This document shows, piece after piece, positions 21,901-33,999 of a stretch of 64,000 nucleotides of DNA; within the stretch, counting starts at the first letter, position 1, and each line of letters opens with the position of its first letter. The position numbers and the translations under genes were made by a program. The stretch lies in the NCBI GenBank assembly GCA_037576215.1, contig JBANDB010000015.1, forward strand, positions 744,001 through 808,000, written 5' to 3'. Source of the stretch: Armillaria gallica. Its lineage: Eukaryota; Basidiomycota; Agaricomycetes; Agaricales; Physalacriaceae. The notes beneath the pieces are model-generated. The model was not told where the DNA came from. It worked only from the letters and a program-made list of their open reading frames with translations, and searched no databases.

Positions 21901-22900
21901 CTAGAGTGGTCGTTCGCGGTAACTCGGGATCACATCTGTTGACCAGCGGGGAATGTCGTATTGGGCACTCTTGAATTGGTGTTTCGGGGATCCATGCACG
22001 TTTCCAAGCAAGAGAAAGTCGGCGGCGATGTTCCCACTTGCCGCTTTATATGCTGGAATGTGTACTTCTTCCTTTTTGTCCGCATGGTCCCGTCCTCGTC
22101 GTGGGGTGTGATATCTTGGTGAGTGGATATAAAGCTCTTAAGCAGGGCGCGTTCCTGTTTCACTTTTTCCGCGAGTAGTTATGAAGGTGTTCAGCGCATC
22201 ATTGCGTCGCTTACTTCTCTGATGTCCGATATTCCGAGTTGCCGGTAGAGAGCATTCTAGGTCTCATGCGTATCTTTCGCGACGTGCATGTTTTCCTCGA
22301 GGCGCGTGTGATATGATATGATATGATGCGTTCCTGGTGGCGTTTTCACATTCCGAGGGCGTCGCTGTCCTCTGGTAGGAGGGAGCAATGCTATTTCTCT
22401 TCCCTGCCTTCGGTTACTTGTTAGCATCATGGATATTACTCAGACTGGAGAGAGAGTGACCGCCTACTTTCCTTTAGTGGTTTAATTTATGAACTTGAGC
22501 GGGAAGGGAATTAGGTTTTTACGCACAATGTCAAGTCGTTCCTCGTGAGAGTCAGGTTTTATTTTTTTCGCTATTGGTACCCTCCCCCCCCGTTCGTCAG
22601 GGTTCGAGGGCGTTGCGCTCTTCCATGGGAATGACTTTTACTCGTGTTTAGGGTTTTCGAAGTGGGTGACTTGTCGGTCTGTCATGGGTAATCACCGCTG
22701 TCCTCTCTGGTTTTCTTTCCTGTCGTTGTATATGACTTGATGAATTTCCGAGGGCAGCGCCTACGTTCTCTCGTACGATATACCTTCGGCATTTAATTAT
22801 GAAGTCGAGTGGGGGATGGGTTCCTGAGCAGTGAGAATTAGATTTCATTCTCGACGTTCGGGGTTTGCCTTTGTGATAAGGGTTTTGGAAGCTCTAGGAA
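18930..22900. repeat. Second diverged satellite-like block
   Basis: No credible gene was found. Modules recur in the same direction: ttcggaccggtgccg (18964, 20096), ccagtgggttgttt (19470, 20395), gaatcaatgtggcg (about 20925, 21145), gagttctggaa near 21247 with a related version at 21614, and cgtcggtgcgcgta or variants near 20067, 20473 and 20785. Spacings range from about 200 bp to 1.1 kb and copies are diverged. A gatat-type microsatellite lies at about 22309-22325. The block mirrors the one at 10.7-16.3 kb across the F-box/zinc-finger island but uses different modules. Confidence 0.6.
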
Positions 22901-24276
22901 GTGGGGGGTTCGGTCCGAGTGCTCCTGGTCTTGGATGAAAAACTCGGGATTTGCCTGAGGAATCATCTTGTGATAAGATTTTTTGGATTGGTGTTGCCCT
23001 CGTCTACGGCCCGTATGGCGAATGAGGAATTGTGCTCACGACTTTGAGATTACGTCGGACAGGGTTTTATGATGCCTGCAAGGCCCGAAGCTTGTCATGG
23101 AGATTTCCCCAGGCTAGTAGCAGGCGAATTGGATTTTTAAGTGAATCTCATATGTTCCTGCTGAGTGGTATTGGAATTGGTGAGTCATTATTATGAATGG
23201 TGTGCTTGGCAGTTATGAATGCCGCGTTGTACTGAAGACCCCGAGCGTGTGGATTCATGAACGTTCACGTCTAGGATTAATCACCGGGTAGGATTACTCC
23301 CGGGAGATTGGTGGTGGGTATTAATGTTCCTTGTGATCCTCAGGGGGTCGGTGCGAGGATCCGATGGAGGGCCTGAGTTCGGCGTCTTCCTAGAGTTTCT
23401 GATACACGACGAAGGAGAAGCGGGCCAGCTATTGTTCACAGAGGGAGTGTCCGATACCTTTATCTGGGATGTGTGTTACCAGGCAAAGGGTCTTGCTTAC
23501 TAGTTACTTGCGCGCTTTGTCCGACACGTCAAAGGTGAGATCGTTAACGGTTAACAGGAACATTCAAAGTATGTCAGTTGTGATTATGAATGCTGACAGG
23601 GAGAGAGATTTCGGCGCGAGAAGAGGACGGGAGAAGAGCGTTGGCATATGTTTTTTCATTGAGAAAGAGCGTTTATGTTATGACAACGTGAGAGGGTTTT
23701 TGACGCCCCGAGGAGATGTTGCTATGGCGGCGTCGGGACCGTTCGCGTAGAGTTACAATGTAGGGGTGCCATTTATGCTTGGAAGCATTAAGCTGACACG
23801 GCACCGACATATGAATGTAAAGTAGCAGTAGAGGTTCCTCGAACTTGAAGGATACATGTAAAGAAAGAAAGGGCCTTCTCCCGGGCCTAGCAACGGACCA
23901 TAACGTGACTTGTCGCCCCGGAGTGGAAGACCGATTGAAAAAAAAAAAAGATCCACGGGGGCAATAAACAATACATGTATATGAGGAATCGGCGAAAGAG
24001 GAATCTGTTTGCACGAGGTGATCTTGGCGACCCTGACCGATGGGGGACCCTCACCCTCCCACTTCCTCGGTCACTTGTTTTCTTTCCTCCGAACTCTTTG
24101 GATCTCGCCGAATCATGGGTTTACATAAGGGACGAAAAAAGGAGCCGGCGGCGGTTTTGCGAGGTTCTCTCAAAAAGCGCCAGTCCATGAGATGGCTATT
24201 TTAATCTGAACCCCCACTGCTCCTCCCGTTTGAACCCACCTTTCCTTCCTACCACCACCACCCATTAACGACTCGA
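22901..24276. other. Intergenic, upstream of the P450
   Basis: No gene recognised. The last 60 bp before 24277 are C-rich with accaccaccaccca, which may be the 5' leader of the P450 gene. Confidence 0.5.
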
Positions 24277-26405
24277 ATGAATCCGATGCTCTTTATTACG
24301 CTAGCGACGATTGCACTATTCGTGTTCGCCTGGCAGCGCACGCTACGACGACCACGCTCCTCGGTGCCGCTACCACCAGGTCCCAAGCCGCTTTGGCTAC
24401 TGGGAAACATCTTCGATTTAACTACGAAGGAGCTGTGGCTCGTCGTCACGAAGTGGGGGAAGAAATTCGGTGAGTCTCCTTCCTCTTACTGGTGCCGGTT
24501 GACCTGACTATATGCGTAGGCGACGTCGTCTACATACATGTCTTCGGACAGGGACTGGTGTTCCTGAACAGCCCTGAAGCGGTCAACGACCTACTGGACA
24601 AGCGGGGCTCGGTATACTCTGATAAGCCACAACTAGTCATGGTGGGAGAACTGTGCGTGTTTTTAATTGTCCGGTAAGGACGCGTCTTGATATTGATTCC
24701 GTAGATGTGGATGCGAGAATATGGTACGCCACTCCATGTGAGATCCAGACCCTGCATCACTCATTTAGGGCCGACAGGTCGCATTTACCGGGTACGGAGA
24801 CAAGATGCGGAGGCAGCGTAAGCTCCTGACTAGCGCGCTGGGCGTCAAGGCCGTGCCGGCGTATCACCCGCTTATGGAGGAGGAGACCCAGGTCTTCATG
24901 AGGCGATTGTTGGCGACACCTGACGAGCATTTGCTGCATACGCGTAGATATGCTGGAGGCCTTACACTGTCGGTGATTTACGGCTACACCGTCTCGTCCA
25001 ACGACGACCGGTTCCTGCATATGGCCGAAGAGTGCGTCGATATCCTCTCAAACAGAATCGCTTCAGGCGGAGGAATCTGGCCCGTGGATATATTCCCGTC
25101 ATTAAAGAACTGGCCGCTGTGGGCTCCGGGATCTGGCTTCCGGAGGAACGCGATGGTGTGGAAGGCTAAGATGGAAGAGTTTGTCGAGAAGCCGTTCGAG
25201 TATACCCTCAGATCACTGGTATGTTCTTTCTCGTTTGATTATGTCCCTCGTTCCTCATCTTGCAACAGAAATACGGAACCTACGCGCCATCATTCTGCTC
25301 AAGACTTCTCGAGGAGATGGACAACCGCTCTGAACAGTCTATGTTTGATCTCAAGTGGACCGCGAATTCAATGTATTCCGCGAGCGGTGATACGGTGGGC
25401 CATCTTTCCCTGTACCTTAGGCTTATCGCTCATGGGTTTATCCAGACCATTACGACCGTCATGCATTTCATCTTGGCTATGATACTTCATCCCGAGGTAA
25501 TGGATAAAGCACGCCAAGAGATTGACAGTGTGATTGGAACCGAACGTCTACCTACATTTGCGGACCGCGCTTCCTTGCCTTATGGTACGTGCAACTCGTA
25601 CCTTGCATTCGGCTCCACTAATTGGCGCCTATTTCTGCAGTCGATGCTATTTTGAAAGAGACCTGGAGATGGGGTGTTCCAGTTCCGCTATGTACGTATG
25701 ACCGTCGCGAGCAAGACTGGATCATTAATTATGCCCTCTAGGTCTACCACACCGGCTCATGGAAGACGACGTCTACCGGGACATGTTCATCCCCAAGGGT
25801 TCTCTGGTAAGCTCCGAGCAGAACTTGATATTTTTTCGGGGTATCTTATTATGCGTGCTTTTGAATAGGTCTTTGGAAACATCTGGTACGCAACGCTTCC
25901 CTTCCTTTTCATTAAACAAATCTGACCCGAAAGTACATATTTAGGTCCATCCTTCGCGACGAGTCGATATACCCGAATCCTGATGCCTTTGAGCCAGAGA
26001 GGTTTTTGAAGCCAGCGGATCCTCTGACGGAGAAGCGGAGAGATGTTCGGAATTACGTGTTTGGATTTGGGAGACGGTACGTTTATTCTTCTGTGTGGCG
26101 GGGTTGGGGCTCATGGAGGCGTTGTAGGACATGTCCTGGTGCACACCTCGTCGAGTCGTCAGCGTGGCTGTTGATAGCGAGTATGTTGGCGACACTGGAC
26201 ATACGGAAATCTGTGGACGATGCGGGTAACGTCATCGAACCAGTGGTAGAGTTTGATAATTCGGTGTTTAGGTATGTTCTTCCCTTCTCTCCATCTTCTC
26301 ACGTCGCTCACGATAGATTGGAATAGAACACCGAACCCATACAAGTGTACGATTAAGCCTCGATCTGAACAGGCTGTAAGGGTCATCAGTCAGGCGGGTC
26401 TGTAA
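24277..26405 (+). CDS. Cytochrome P450 monooxygenase
   Basis: Twelve exons (24277-24469, 24520-24652, 24705-24723, 24778-25218, 25269-25394, 25446-25584, 25641-25691, 25742-25806, 25869-25885, 25945-26076, 26128-26271, 26327-26405) give 512 aa, the usual P450 length. An N-terminal membrane anchor is followed by the proline-rich hinge (PLPPGPKPLWLLGN). The I-helix has A-S-G-D-T-T around residue 300, split by an intron. The K-helix ExxR is E357/R360. The PERF-type motif is in exon 10. The heme loop FGFGRRTCPG has Cys441 as ligand and is split by intron 10. All signature residues are present, so the enzyme is probably active, ER-bound and dependent on cytochrome P450 reductase. It resembles the fungal families near CYP5144/CYP64, but I cannot fix the family or substrate. 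No terpene synthase or PKS lies nearby. Confidence 0.93.
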
Positions 26406-27465
26406 TTTATTGTTGTTCATTCGTTCGTCGTATTTTTAGTTTGTACTCATCAGCATGGGATGTTTTATTGCATCGATTTAATAAGCATATGGGCATACGT
26501 GTAATAAATTGGATGACTTAGGCGCAAGTGGACTTTTTCCGGTCGCAAGTTACTTATAGGTATACAAGTTGGTATTTTCCTGCAGTTTTTTGCGCCTTTT
26601 CAGTGGATAAGGAAAGACAAATGCTATCGTGCGGTTATCAATACTAACTGTATATGTCTGGATAAACTCAGGGGAGTGTGGTTGAACGGGCTGAACGGGC
26701 CGAATTATTTCGGTGGTTTTTACCGGTTCAAGCTTCTTATTTCTCCGCTTTGGCTATTTCTTCGTCGTTGTTTTCCTGCGGTGAACTCAGATGAGTTATT
26801 GATCTTGGGTGTTTTGAGGGCTGGGTTTATTCCTCTGTAGTGGGATACACGAATTCAGACATTGCATGGAAGATATGTATTAAGTCCGAGTATACTGTGT
26901 TTCCATGAGTACTCCTCGTACGGAACGAGAGTATCATGGAAATTTTCTATATTTGGGATAATTTACTAAAGCTCTATAAAATTGAACATATATTTCGACT
27001 ATTTCGTAGAGATTTTGGGGAGAAATGTTGCTAAAAATAAATACGGACCTTTTTAATATTAAAGCTACCACGTGCTCCTAACCGAATTCTTACACGCTAT
27101 CAAGTACGCCCATGTAATCATCACGCATTCCCCGGGGGAGGGTTCCTGAGGGACGACAGGATGGAACGTTCCCATGTACAGGGACTTTATGCTTCAGCTT
27201 CATATGTGGTAAGGGACTTACCCCTACCCCTACCCTTACCCCTCCAGTGTCAAGTATACTTTCAGCAATACTCGGTCCAACCAATCTCGCTTGAAACTAT
27301 TTCCCCCAATCTAAACATACTCACTGACAACCTTTTTTCCCCCTCTCCATATGACCATGCATGCGGAGCCTATACGGCGCTTCTTCTTCTTCCGCATGTT
27401 CATTTATGTCGGAGCGTCTTTGAGTCTTCCCTTTCAATTTGCTCCCTCCTCCTCTTCCTTCTCAT
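26406..27465. other. Intergenic between P450 and DUF6534 genes
   Basis: AT-rich, with no coding signal recognised. A C-rich tract of CCCCTA/CCCTTA units (27218-27245) lies about 220 bp before the next start codon and may be part of its promoter. It is too short and irregular to call a telomeric relic. Confidence 0.5.
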
Positions 27466-29430
27466 ATGGCAGAATTTGACAACACTCTGGGTGCGCTGCT
27501 GGTTGGCGGGCTCGTGGCTATGGCGTACGTCTTCGCTCTGGCCTGATGACTTTAGTGATTGAGTTCGTGCTACTAGACTGTGGGGTATCACCTGTGTACA
27601 GGGGTATACGTTCTTTACGACGAATCAGAGAGATCGGGTGGCGTTCAAGGTGCTTGTGAGTTGCTACCGTGCTTTTGGAAGGGATGATTGGTTAATGGAT
27701 GGGTAGATCGCGTTCCTAATGTGAGCCTTTCCTCCGCTTAGTGGGGTGGGGAAACTGAGGGCTTCATCTGCAGAGCATTGGATACGTTCGACTCGGTGTT
27801 GAACGGGCATATCCTGTATTTTTACCTCGTTAAGAATTATCTGAACCCTTTGGCTGTGTATGCGCCGACGTGGTATGTCGTCGTTGTCCTCGGGATGTTC
27901 TAAGATTTACTCATCGTTTTGCGACTTCTTAGGAGTGTTATTGTGAGTGTGATTTCTTTTTTCTGGGGATCGGGCACGCTGAGAGTGAGATGCGTTAGCT
28001 CCACGTTGCAATCACGGTACGTTTGGTTTGGGACTTATCTCCATCGGTTTTAGCATTTACACGCTCATTACAGTCGATCTCTGATTTTATAATACGGAGG
28101 TGAGTTTTCGTTCGTTTGTGGCGTCGAGTTAGACTTATGCTCGCGGCCTTACTTATCTAGTATGTTCGCGCGCCGGGTATATCGATGTAGGCTGGATTAT
28201 TGCGAGCTTGTTCCGAGAACTCGCGCTGATTTTAGCTTTGGCTTATAGTGAGCGGCGGGAATAAAGCAATAACGCTGTGGATTGTGAGTGTCTTCCCTCT
28301 CCGAGACCGACGATTTAGTTGCTGACGATCATCTTTCAGGCGGCAGTATCAACTACGGACTTGGGTACGGCATATATTAGACTCAGAGGCAATCTACTCA
28401 CGCTGCGGCGCGTGGTACAGTCTGTGGTATCGGTGAGTTTGCCTATCCGTATTGTGCGGCAGCGTTTCGTATTCATATCAAACAAACAAGTGATCACCGC
28501 TAAAGCGTCCGTGTTTTTTAAATGCTTCAGACAAGTCTTAATGGTTTGGCATACAGGTTTGGGATATCAAGCTATCTCCAGCTGGATACGCTCTCGGTGC
28601 GTGCTTAGTCGGACAGTACCGAGGCGTTGCTTTTGACTTCATTTGTTAGTCACTGCTGTACTTGAACTTTGCGGCTGGGACGACGAGTGACATCAGCGTC
28701 GCGCTCGCACTGTGTTATTATCTCTACACCTCGCGCACAGGGTTCCAAAGGTAACAAGCTATGATGATGCGCCGTTCGGTGGAGCGGGGAGCTGATATTC
28801 ACTACTAGGACCGACTCGCTGATAACTATCCTCATGGCGTACACAGTGAACACTGGATTGGTGGTCGCGTGCGTTGGTCTTTCCCCTCGTATAAATGCCG
28901 TTAACCGTCCCGCAGAGTCGATGCGGCACTAGGTATCCTTACGTATGCTGCGATGCCTCATAATCTCATATTCCTCGGTGAGTGAATGAAGCTTTGGTCT
29001 TTCATCTCCTTATAAGTACATACATAGGGTTCTACTTACTTCTGAGCAAACGTGGGTGCCCTACAATCTTCAAACCAGGTCACGGACTAATCGTTGGACA
29101 GTATACCTAAACTCATACCTTGCGAGCCTCAACGCCCGCCAGGGATTGCGCGAGATGAGCAATCAGCCAGTGTCCATCCAATTCACAAATTTTGCGCAGT
29201 CTTCCGGCCGGTTCACGAATGCGAGTGAAGGTGAGGAGTCACGTCCTACGGAGTTGGGCGAGAAGGTGGGATTTATGGACGCTGTTATTGCACCCGGGCT
29301 TAATTCTTCCAGCGATCACATCCGACGGCACTGTCACTCGAAACCGGTAATCTGCAGAAGAGATCTCAGCCAGATAGCAGTAGCAGTTCGAACCCTCCTA
29401 CGCCCATCACAGCAACAACGGCAACCTTGA
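27466..29430 (+). CDS. DUF6534-type multi-pass membrane protein, 18 exons
   Basis: Exons 27466-27524, 27577-27655, 27707-27720, 27774-27872, 27933-27942, 27999-28016, 28074-28099, 28161-28186, 28249-28283, 28340-28364, 28421-28432, 28491-28506, 28557-28596, 28650-28750, 28809-28868, 28916-28977, 29028-29051 and 29102-29430 join in one frame to about 344 aa. The product has about seven hydrophobic segments followed by a cytosolic Ser-rich tail, as in Basidiomycota proteins assigned to DUF6534. Recognised stretches include the N-terminal FDNTLGALLVGGLVAMALWG, LDTFDSVLNGHILYFYLV, and ASDI/SVALALCYYLYTSRTGF. Several exons are only 10-18 nt, and they were accepted because both the reading frame and the family pattern require them. 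The family has no known biochemical function; a sensor or receptor role is often guessed. The last 30 residues are less certain. Confidence 0.85.
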
Positions 29431-29649
29431 CCCCGGGGTCGGCTGTGTAACACGCGGACGTCTCAAGTGGATCTGCTCCTATTTATTATTCATGCTTCTC
29501 TGCTTGTACAAAACGCCGAAAAATAGCGTAATGAATAAATACAACCACCGCCTACGTGTGTACACATAGTTTCATAGGGTACGGGATTCGATCTGAGCTA
29601 AGGTGGAGGCATTATATGCATTCAGTTGTGAGGTAAGTATTGCCGTCAA

Positions 29650-32600
29650 TCATACACGACCTGCCGGTGACCAGCGAGGATTGTTCGTAACTATGCCTTC
29701 TGGTCCACCTTTATACACGGCGTCCACGCTAAGCTGCAGGTCGGGGGTAATAGTTGCATTAGCCTCCATCGCCCAGAGAGCGACAGCGACGGTGCTATGG
29801 GTGCAGTTGTCAAATTTAATTCGGTCGTCCGTTTTGAGAAATTAGGTAGGCTCACTTGGTTCCACTGTAATTCAGAATGCCTTGATGAACCGGGAACTTA
29901 GCTTGCGGCCTGGACATGGTTTGTCAATCCTGCTGCCAGCGTATGACATGATGTCCAACTTACCCTAGGTTTCCGACTCGCTTGCCCATCATCCAGCCAT
30001 TAACAAACAGGTACGCCCGGTAGGGTTGACCGAGCGGTTCATTGAAGTTGAAAGACATAGGCACGTCAAAACCTTCTGGAATGTGGAGATCGAATGTCGT
30101 CACGAAGAAGCCAACGCCTGCTGCAGATTTTGGTAAACCATGATTGAGATCCCTCGACTCCCATGACGACGTATCGAATCCAGGCAAGTGCCAGCCTTTA
30201 CGCTCGCCGTAAAGACCTCCCTCGTTGAACACGCCACGGGTCTTGTCGGGAAAGCTGATAGAACGTTCATGAGCTTTGGACGATAAGTGTATTTCACATT
30301 GGCGGTGGCACGCACTCGGTATATCCACCGATTTTCCCCTGAACCCGCCACTGAGTGAACTTGCCGGAATTGAGCTGGAATCCACGTATGCCACGAGGGC
30401 TTTTAGAAGAATTGGGATTTGCTATGCATCACGACAAAAGTTAGACGTTGACAGCTCCAAGAACACAGGCACGCACTTCCAGAAGTCTCGTTTAGGCCCA
30501 TATTATCCTGCCAAGGAACGCATTGAAAGCAAATTCCGGGTAAGAAGTGCATACGCATACCTGGACTACTGTGATGACATTGTCGCCCCGTAAAACAGCA
30601 CCTTTTGGGAAGAGAAATACGTCATCTGTCTCCTCCCTAGTGTTTCTGTTGTTGGTAGAACTGGCAATTGAATATATAGCATCAGTACCGCAGCATGCAC
30701 AGATTCACTGCATATCTTACTTTCCGTAAGACGTATTCAAGAAGACGCTATTGAGCCAGACACTTGCGGCAAATGCTAGGACCGGGGCGGTATCAGTCCG
30801 GGTATCGGATAAATAGATGAATTGTCACCTTCGCCACCATTTACAGAGAGATTGAGACTCTGCTCGGTTCCCGTACTCTTGAAATGGCCTCTCCAAAGCA
30901 CAATATTTTCGCAGCTACAAGTTTGGTGTATTTCAGTGAATGTACTGGTATGTCAAGAAAATGACACATACAACCCGTAATCGCATCCGTACAGAATTGT
31001 CCCATCGGAATAATACGGTTTGAGAGGGATGTTGGTCGTGGTATGGTTCGCAACGACAAACGAACCATCGTCAAACATTGGTCGAATCTCCGGTAAGCTG
31101 TCTCGGAATTTCCATCCCTCCAATTTCGGAGCCTCTACGATGTCCACGGATGCCGACGACAACGTGAGTTCTCCTACTAAACCTCCGATAACCGTCAAGG
31201 ATGAGGACGCATTGACAGACAACGCAGCGCCATTCCATGTTACAGAGCTGATCACAGCAGGAGCTATGATTGTCAACGGCGTACTGGCGTTGAGGTCGCC
31301 TTTCAACGCAAGCTCCGTTCCTGATATGCTAGCCGAGCGCACGAGATATGGTCCACCCACGAGGACAGACTGATTAGTCCCCAGACCCCAAAAGTTGCGC
31401 AGTGAATCACTGGCGTCTCCAGGAATGACAGGTGCCCAGAAGGTGGCGACAGTGTCAGAGTCGGCAAATAACACCAACTGCGAGTCGGAGTCGTAGACCG
31501 TCACTAGGCCTTGAGTCCCAGTAGGGAAAGAGAAGATTGTAATAACGGAATTCGGCGTGAGCGTGGCTCGGAATGATGAAGTATCGGAATCCTTTCGGAA
31601 GGAGCGGCCTGTGAGCGATAACGCGATCTCATGTTCTTGGGAGGTGTCACCATAGATGAAGAGGACATCTCTGCCATCGATGATACCAGCGAAAAAGATT
31701 GACGCTGTGGAATATAACAGTCGTGATGAGCCAAACGCGTAATTCGTCACGATGACTTTAGACTGTCGTCCGCCGAGAGTAACTGCTGAAGCGATGATCG
31801 GGATCTGAAGGTCGCCCTCTGCTGTAGCAACGTTGATCTTGAAGTTGGTGATATCACTGTTCGTAAGTGATGAGCGAGTACATGAAAAACCTGCTATTCG
31901 AATGAAACCCTTACGTCGATGTGGAATCGTTATGTCTAACAATGTAGAACCCAGCTTGTGTATCAGGATTGAGGAGGTAAGTCGCAAAGACCGCATCAGA
32001 CGACAGTATTGAAAGACCCGTGGAGCTGTCAGCAATCCAATCTGTCTTGTAGAATTCCGGCGAGCTTCGGACGAACAAGCCTTGCCTCTTCAGCTCGTCG
32101 TATTTTGTCGTCAGTTGCCGCGCTTCATCAATCTGAACCAGTTTGAGTTCTAGTGCGCCAAGTTGAAAAAACCTGACGTACGGAAGCTCCGTAGTCGTAT
32201 GAGGTATAAACCTTCCCGAAGTCAGTACTGGTCTGATTTAAAAAGATCATCAGGAATCACCCCACTAGTTTAAGAAGTCAGCAAGATACGGCAGGAGCAG
32301 CATAGCATGGATAACTTACTGGAAGGGTATTGCCCCCCAAGATGTACCGCTAGAGCATGTCATCAAAAGCAGTACAGCGAGACAACTAGTACAGTGACAA
32401 ACCCATAAATCATGTAGTAACTGAGCAGCTTTGCATTACTGGCCCATAGCTGAAGATAGAAAACGGACATGAAATCGGGACCCGTTCGGACAGCGCAAGG
32501 AGCATAGCCTGATATAGCTAGTGAGAAGCCGATAGTAGAACACTAACTTAGCACGTTACCTGGTGCAGTTGGCCCCCAAGCATCGAACGAACCTCCTTGG

Positions 32601-33983
32601 AACTCTGCCCAGTTCAAATTAGTTTAGAGTACGAAGACAAAGAAGCCGCGCGGACCGGGGAAATACCAGGGCTGAGATGGATTGACTGCTTCATGATATT
32701 GATGGTAGTTCAAGGTGACCCTATTCCAGTCCAACGGATGAGAACAGTCAAATCCTTGCGGATAAGAATCCAGTCTGACAAGGCAACGATAAGAAGTAGG
32801 AAAGAGAACTGAAGAATATGACTGACCCGTAAAGATCGACGGCCCCCTGGTTAGAAGCGATTATGTTGGCATAAGGGATTGAAAAATCATCAAACAAACT
32901 CACAGTTCCGTTGATAAAGTTGCGACCTTCCCCTGGATCATTGTAGGTGAGAGGCAGTACAATGCTTGAATTGCGATAGACTTCTTCGAGTTCAGCAAAG
33001 TACTCTCCGCCAACACTCTGAGTAAACTCGTTATCTGCAGTAGCAATTCAGTGTCAGTCGTCTTCGCACTAGGAAAAGAAGCGCACCAATCTGTATAGCT
33101 GACACAGTGTGAGATCAAAATGAGGCGTATCAAAACAGTGATACACTCACCAATAACCGGCCCTCCTTCGGTGATTTGATACGGGCCTGTTTCTTCGATG
33201 ATTCCAAGAATATAATCCATCCATGCTTCCTTCCAATCGGGGGCGCTTGTTCGCAGCGTTCCAGCAACTTCTGACGTAGCCCAATGCGCTATACCGCCTG
33301 CAGAAGTCTCTGCATTGATGTACTAAAAACGGTAAGGACCCAAAAGCAAAATACATCAACGCAACTGACTGGGCCTAGTGATCTCAGAGTTGAGTACCCT
33401 AGATCGGCAGAAGAGAACTAAAACGTACCAGGACGTAGAACGATCCAAATACCCGCATCCAAAGCGGCCTCGTACAGCGGCTTCAGAGCTCGAAAGCCGT
33501 CAAAGTCCACGACTCCGCGCGATGGGTTGAGGAGACCCATGTGAACGTAGACACTGACAGCATTCAACCCTGATGCTTTGACCTTTTGCAGGATGTCGGG
33601 CCATAAAGATGGGACAGGTAGCCGAAATGTGTGAAATTCTCCGGAACTGCATAAACATCAGTATCAAGCATTTAAACCGAAGAGCATGCTGACTGTAAGA
33701 AGATCCTTTGGCCACGTAGCGACAAACTGTAGTTGTCAAAAGAGACTTGATCGGTAAAAGAGGCCCCGCGACGGTACAAGGTGTCGCCATTCTCGTCATG
33801 AACAATAGACCTAGTAGCGAGCGCCCCGATACTGCTCCCGTGAAGTAGAGCGGAAAACCAAGACCAAAGGAGTAATGTAGCCGTCCATCGTCGAAAGAGT
33901 CCAGTTGGTGTACTGCGAAAGTCGGAAGAGATGTTCATTTGAGGGTCACCCGGTACTATTTTCCACCAAATCATTGTCGACAC
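29650..33983 (-). CDS. Secreted GH35 beta-galactosidase, multi-exon
   Basis: The start at 33983 (or the internal Met near 33938) leads into a hydrophobic signal/anchor segment. Next comes a TIM-barrel domain split by many short introns. The acid/base Glu lies in IAIQIDNEFTQ (codon 33027-33029), assembled across a 12-nt micro-exon. The nucleophile Glu lies in NWAEFQGGSFDAWGP (codon 32603-32605). A long exon at about 30953-31900 encodes the beta-rich domains typical of large fungal beta-galactosidases. The C-terminal jelly-roll (GWHLPGFDTSSWE, FVNGWMMGKRVGNLG) follows, and the stop is at 29650-29652. The enzyme releases terminal beta-galactose from oligosaccharides or plant cell-wall galactans outside the cell. 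All key residues are present and every splice site I checked is usable, so the gene appears intact. It is transcribed towards the DUF6534 gene, about 220 bp away. Confidence 0.9.
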
Positions 33984-33999
33984 TTTTTAAGGCGAACCG

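Noticed and set aside
27218..27245. Interstitial telomeric repeat
   Set aside because: The units are CCCCTA/CCCTTA mixed and only about 28 bp. This is too short and irregular, and the position fits a promoter element.
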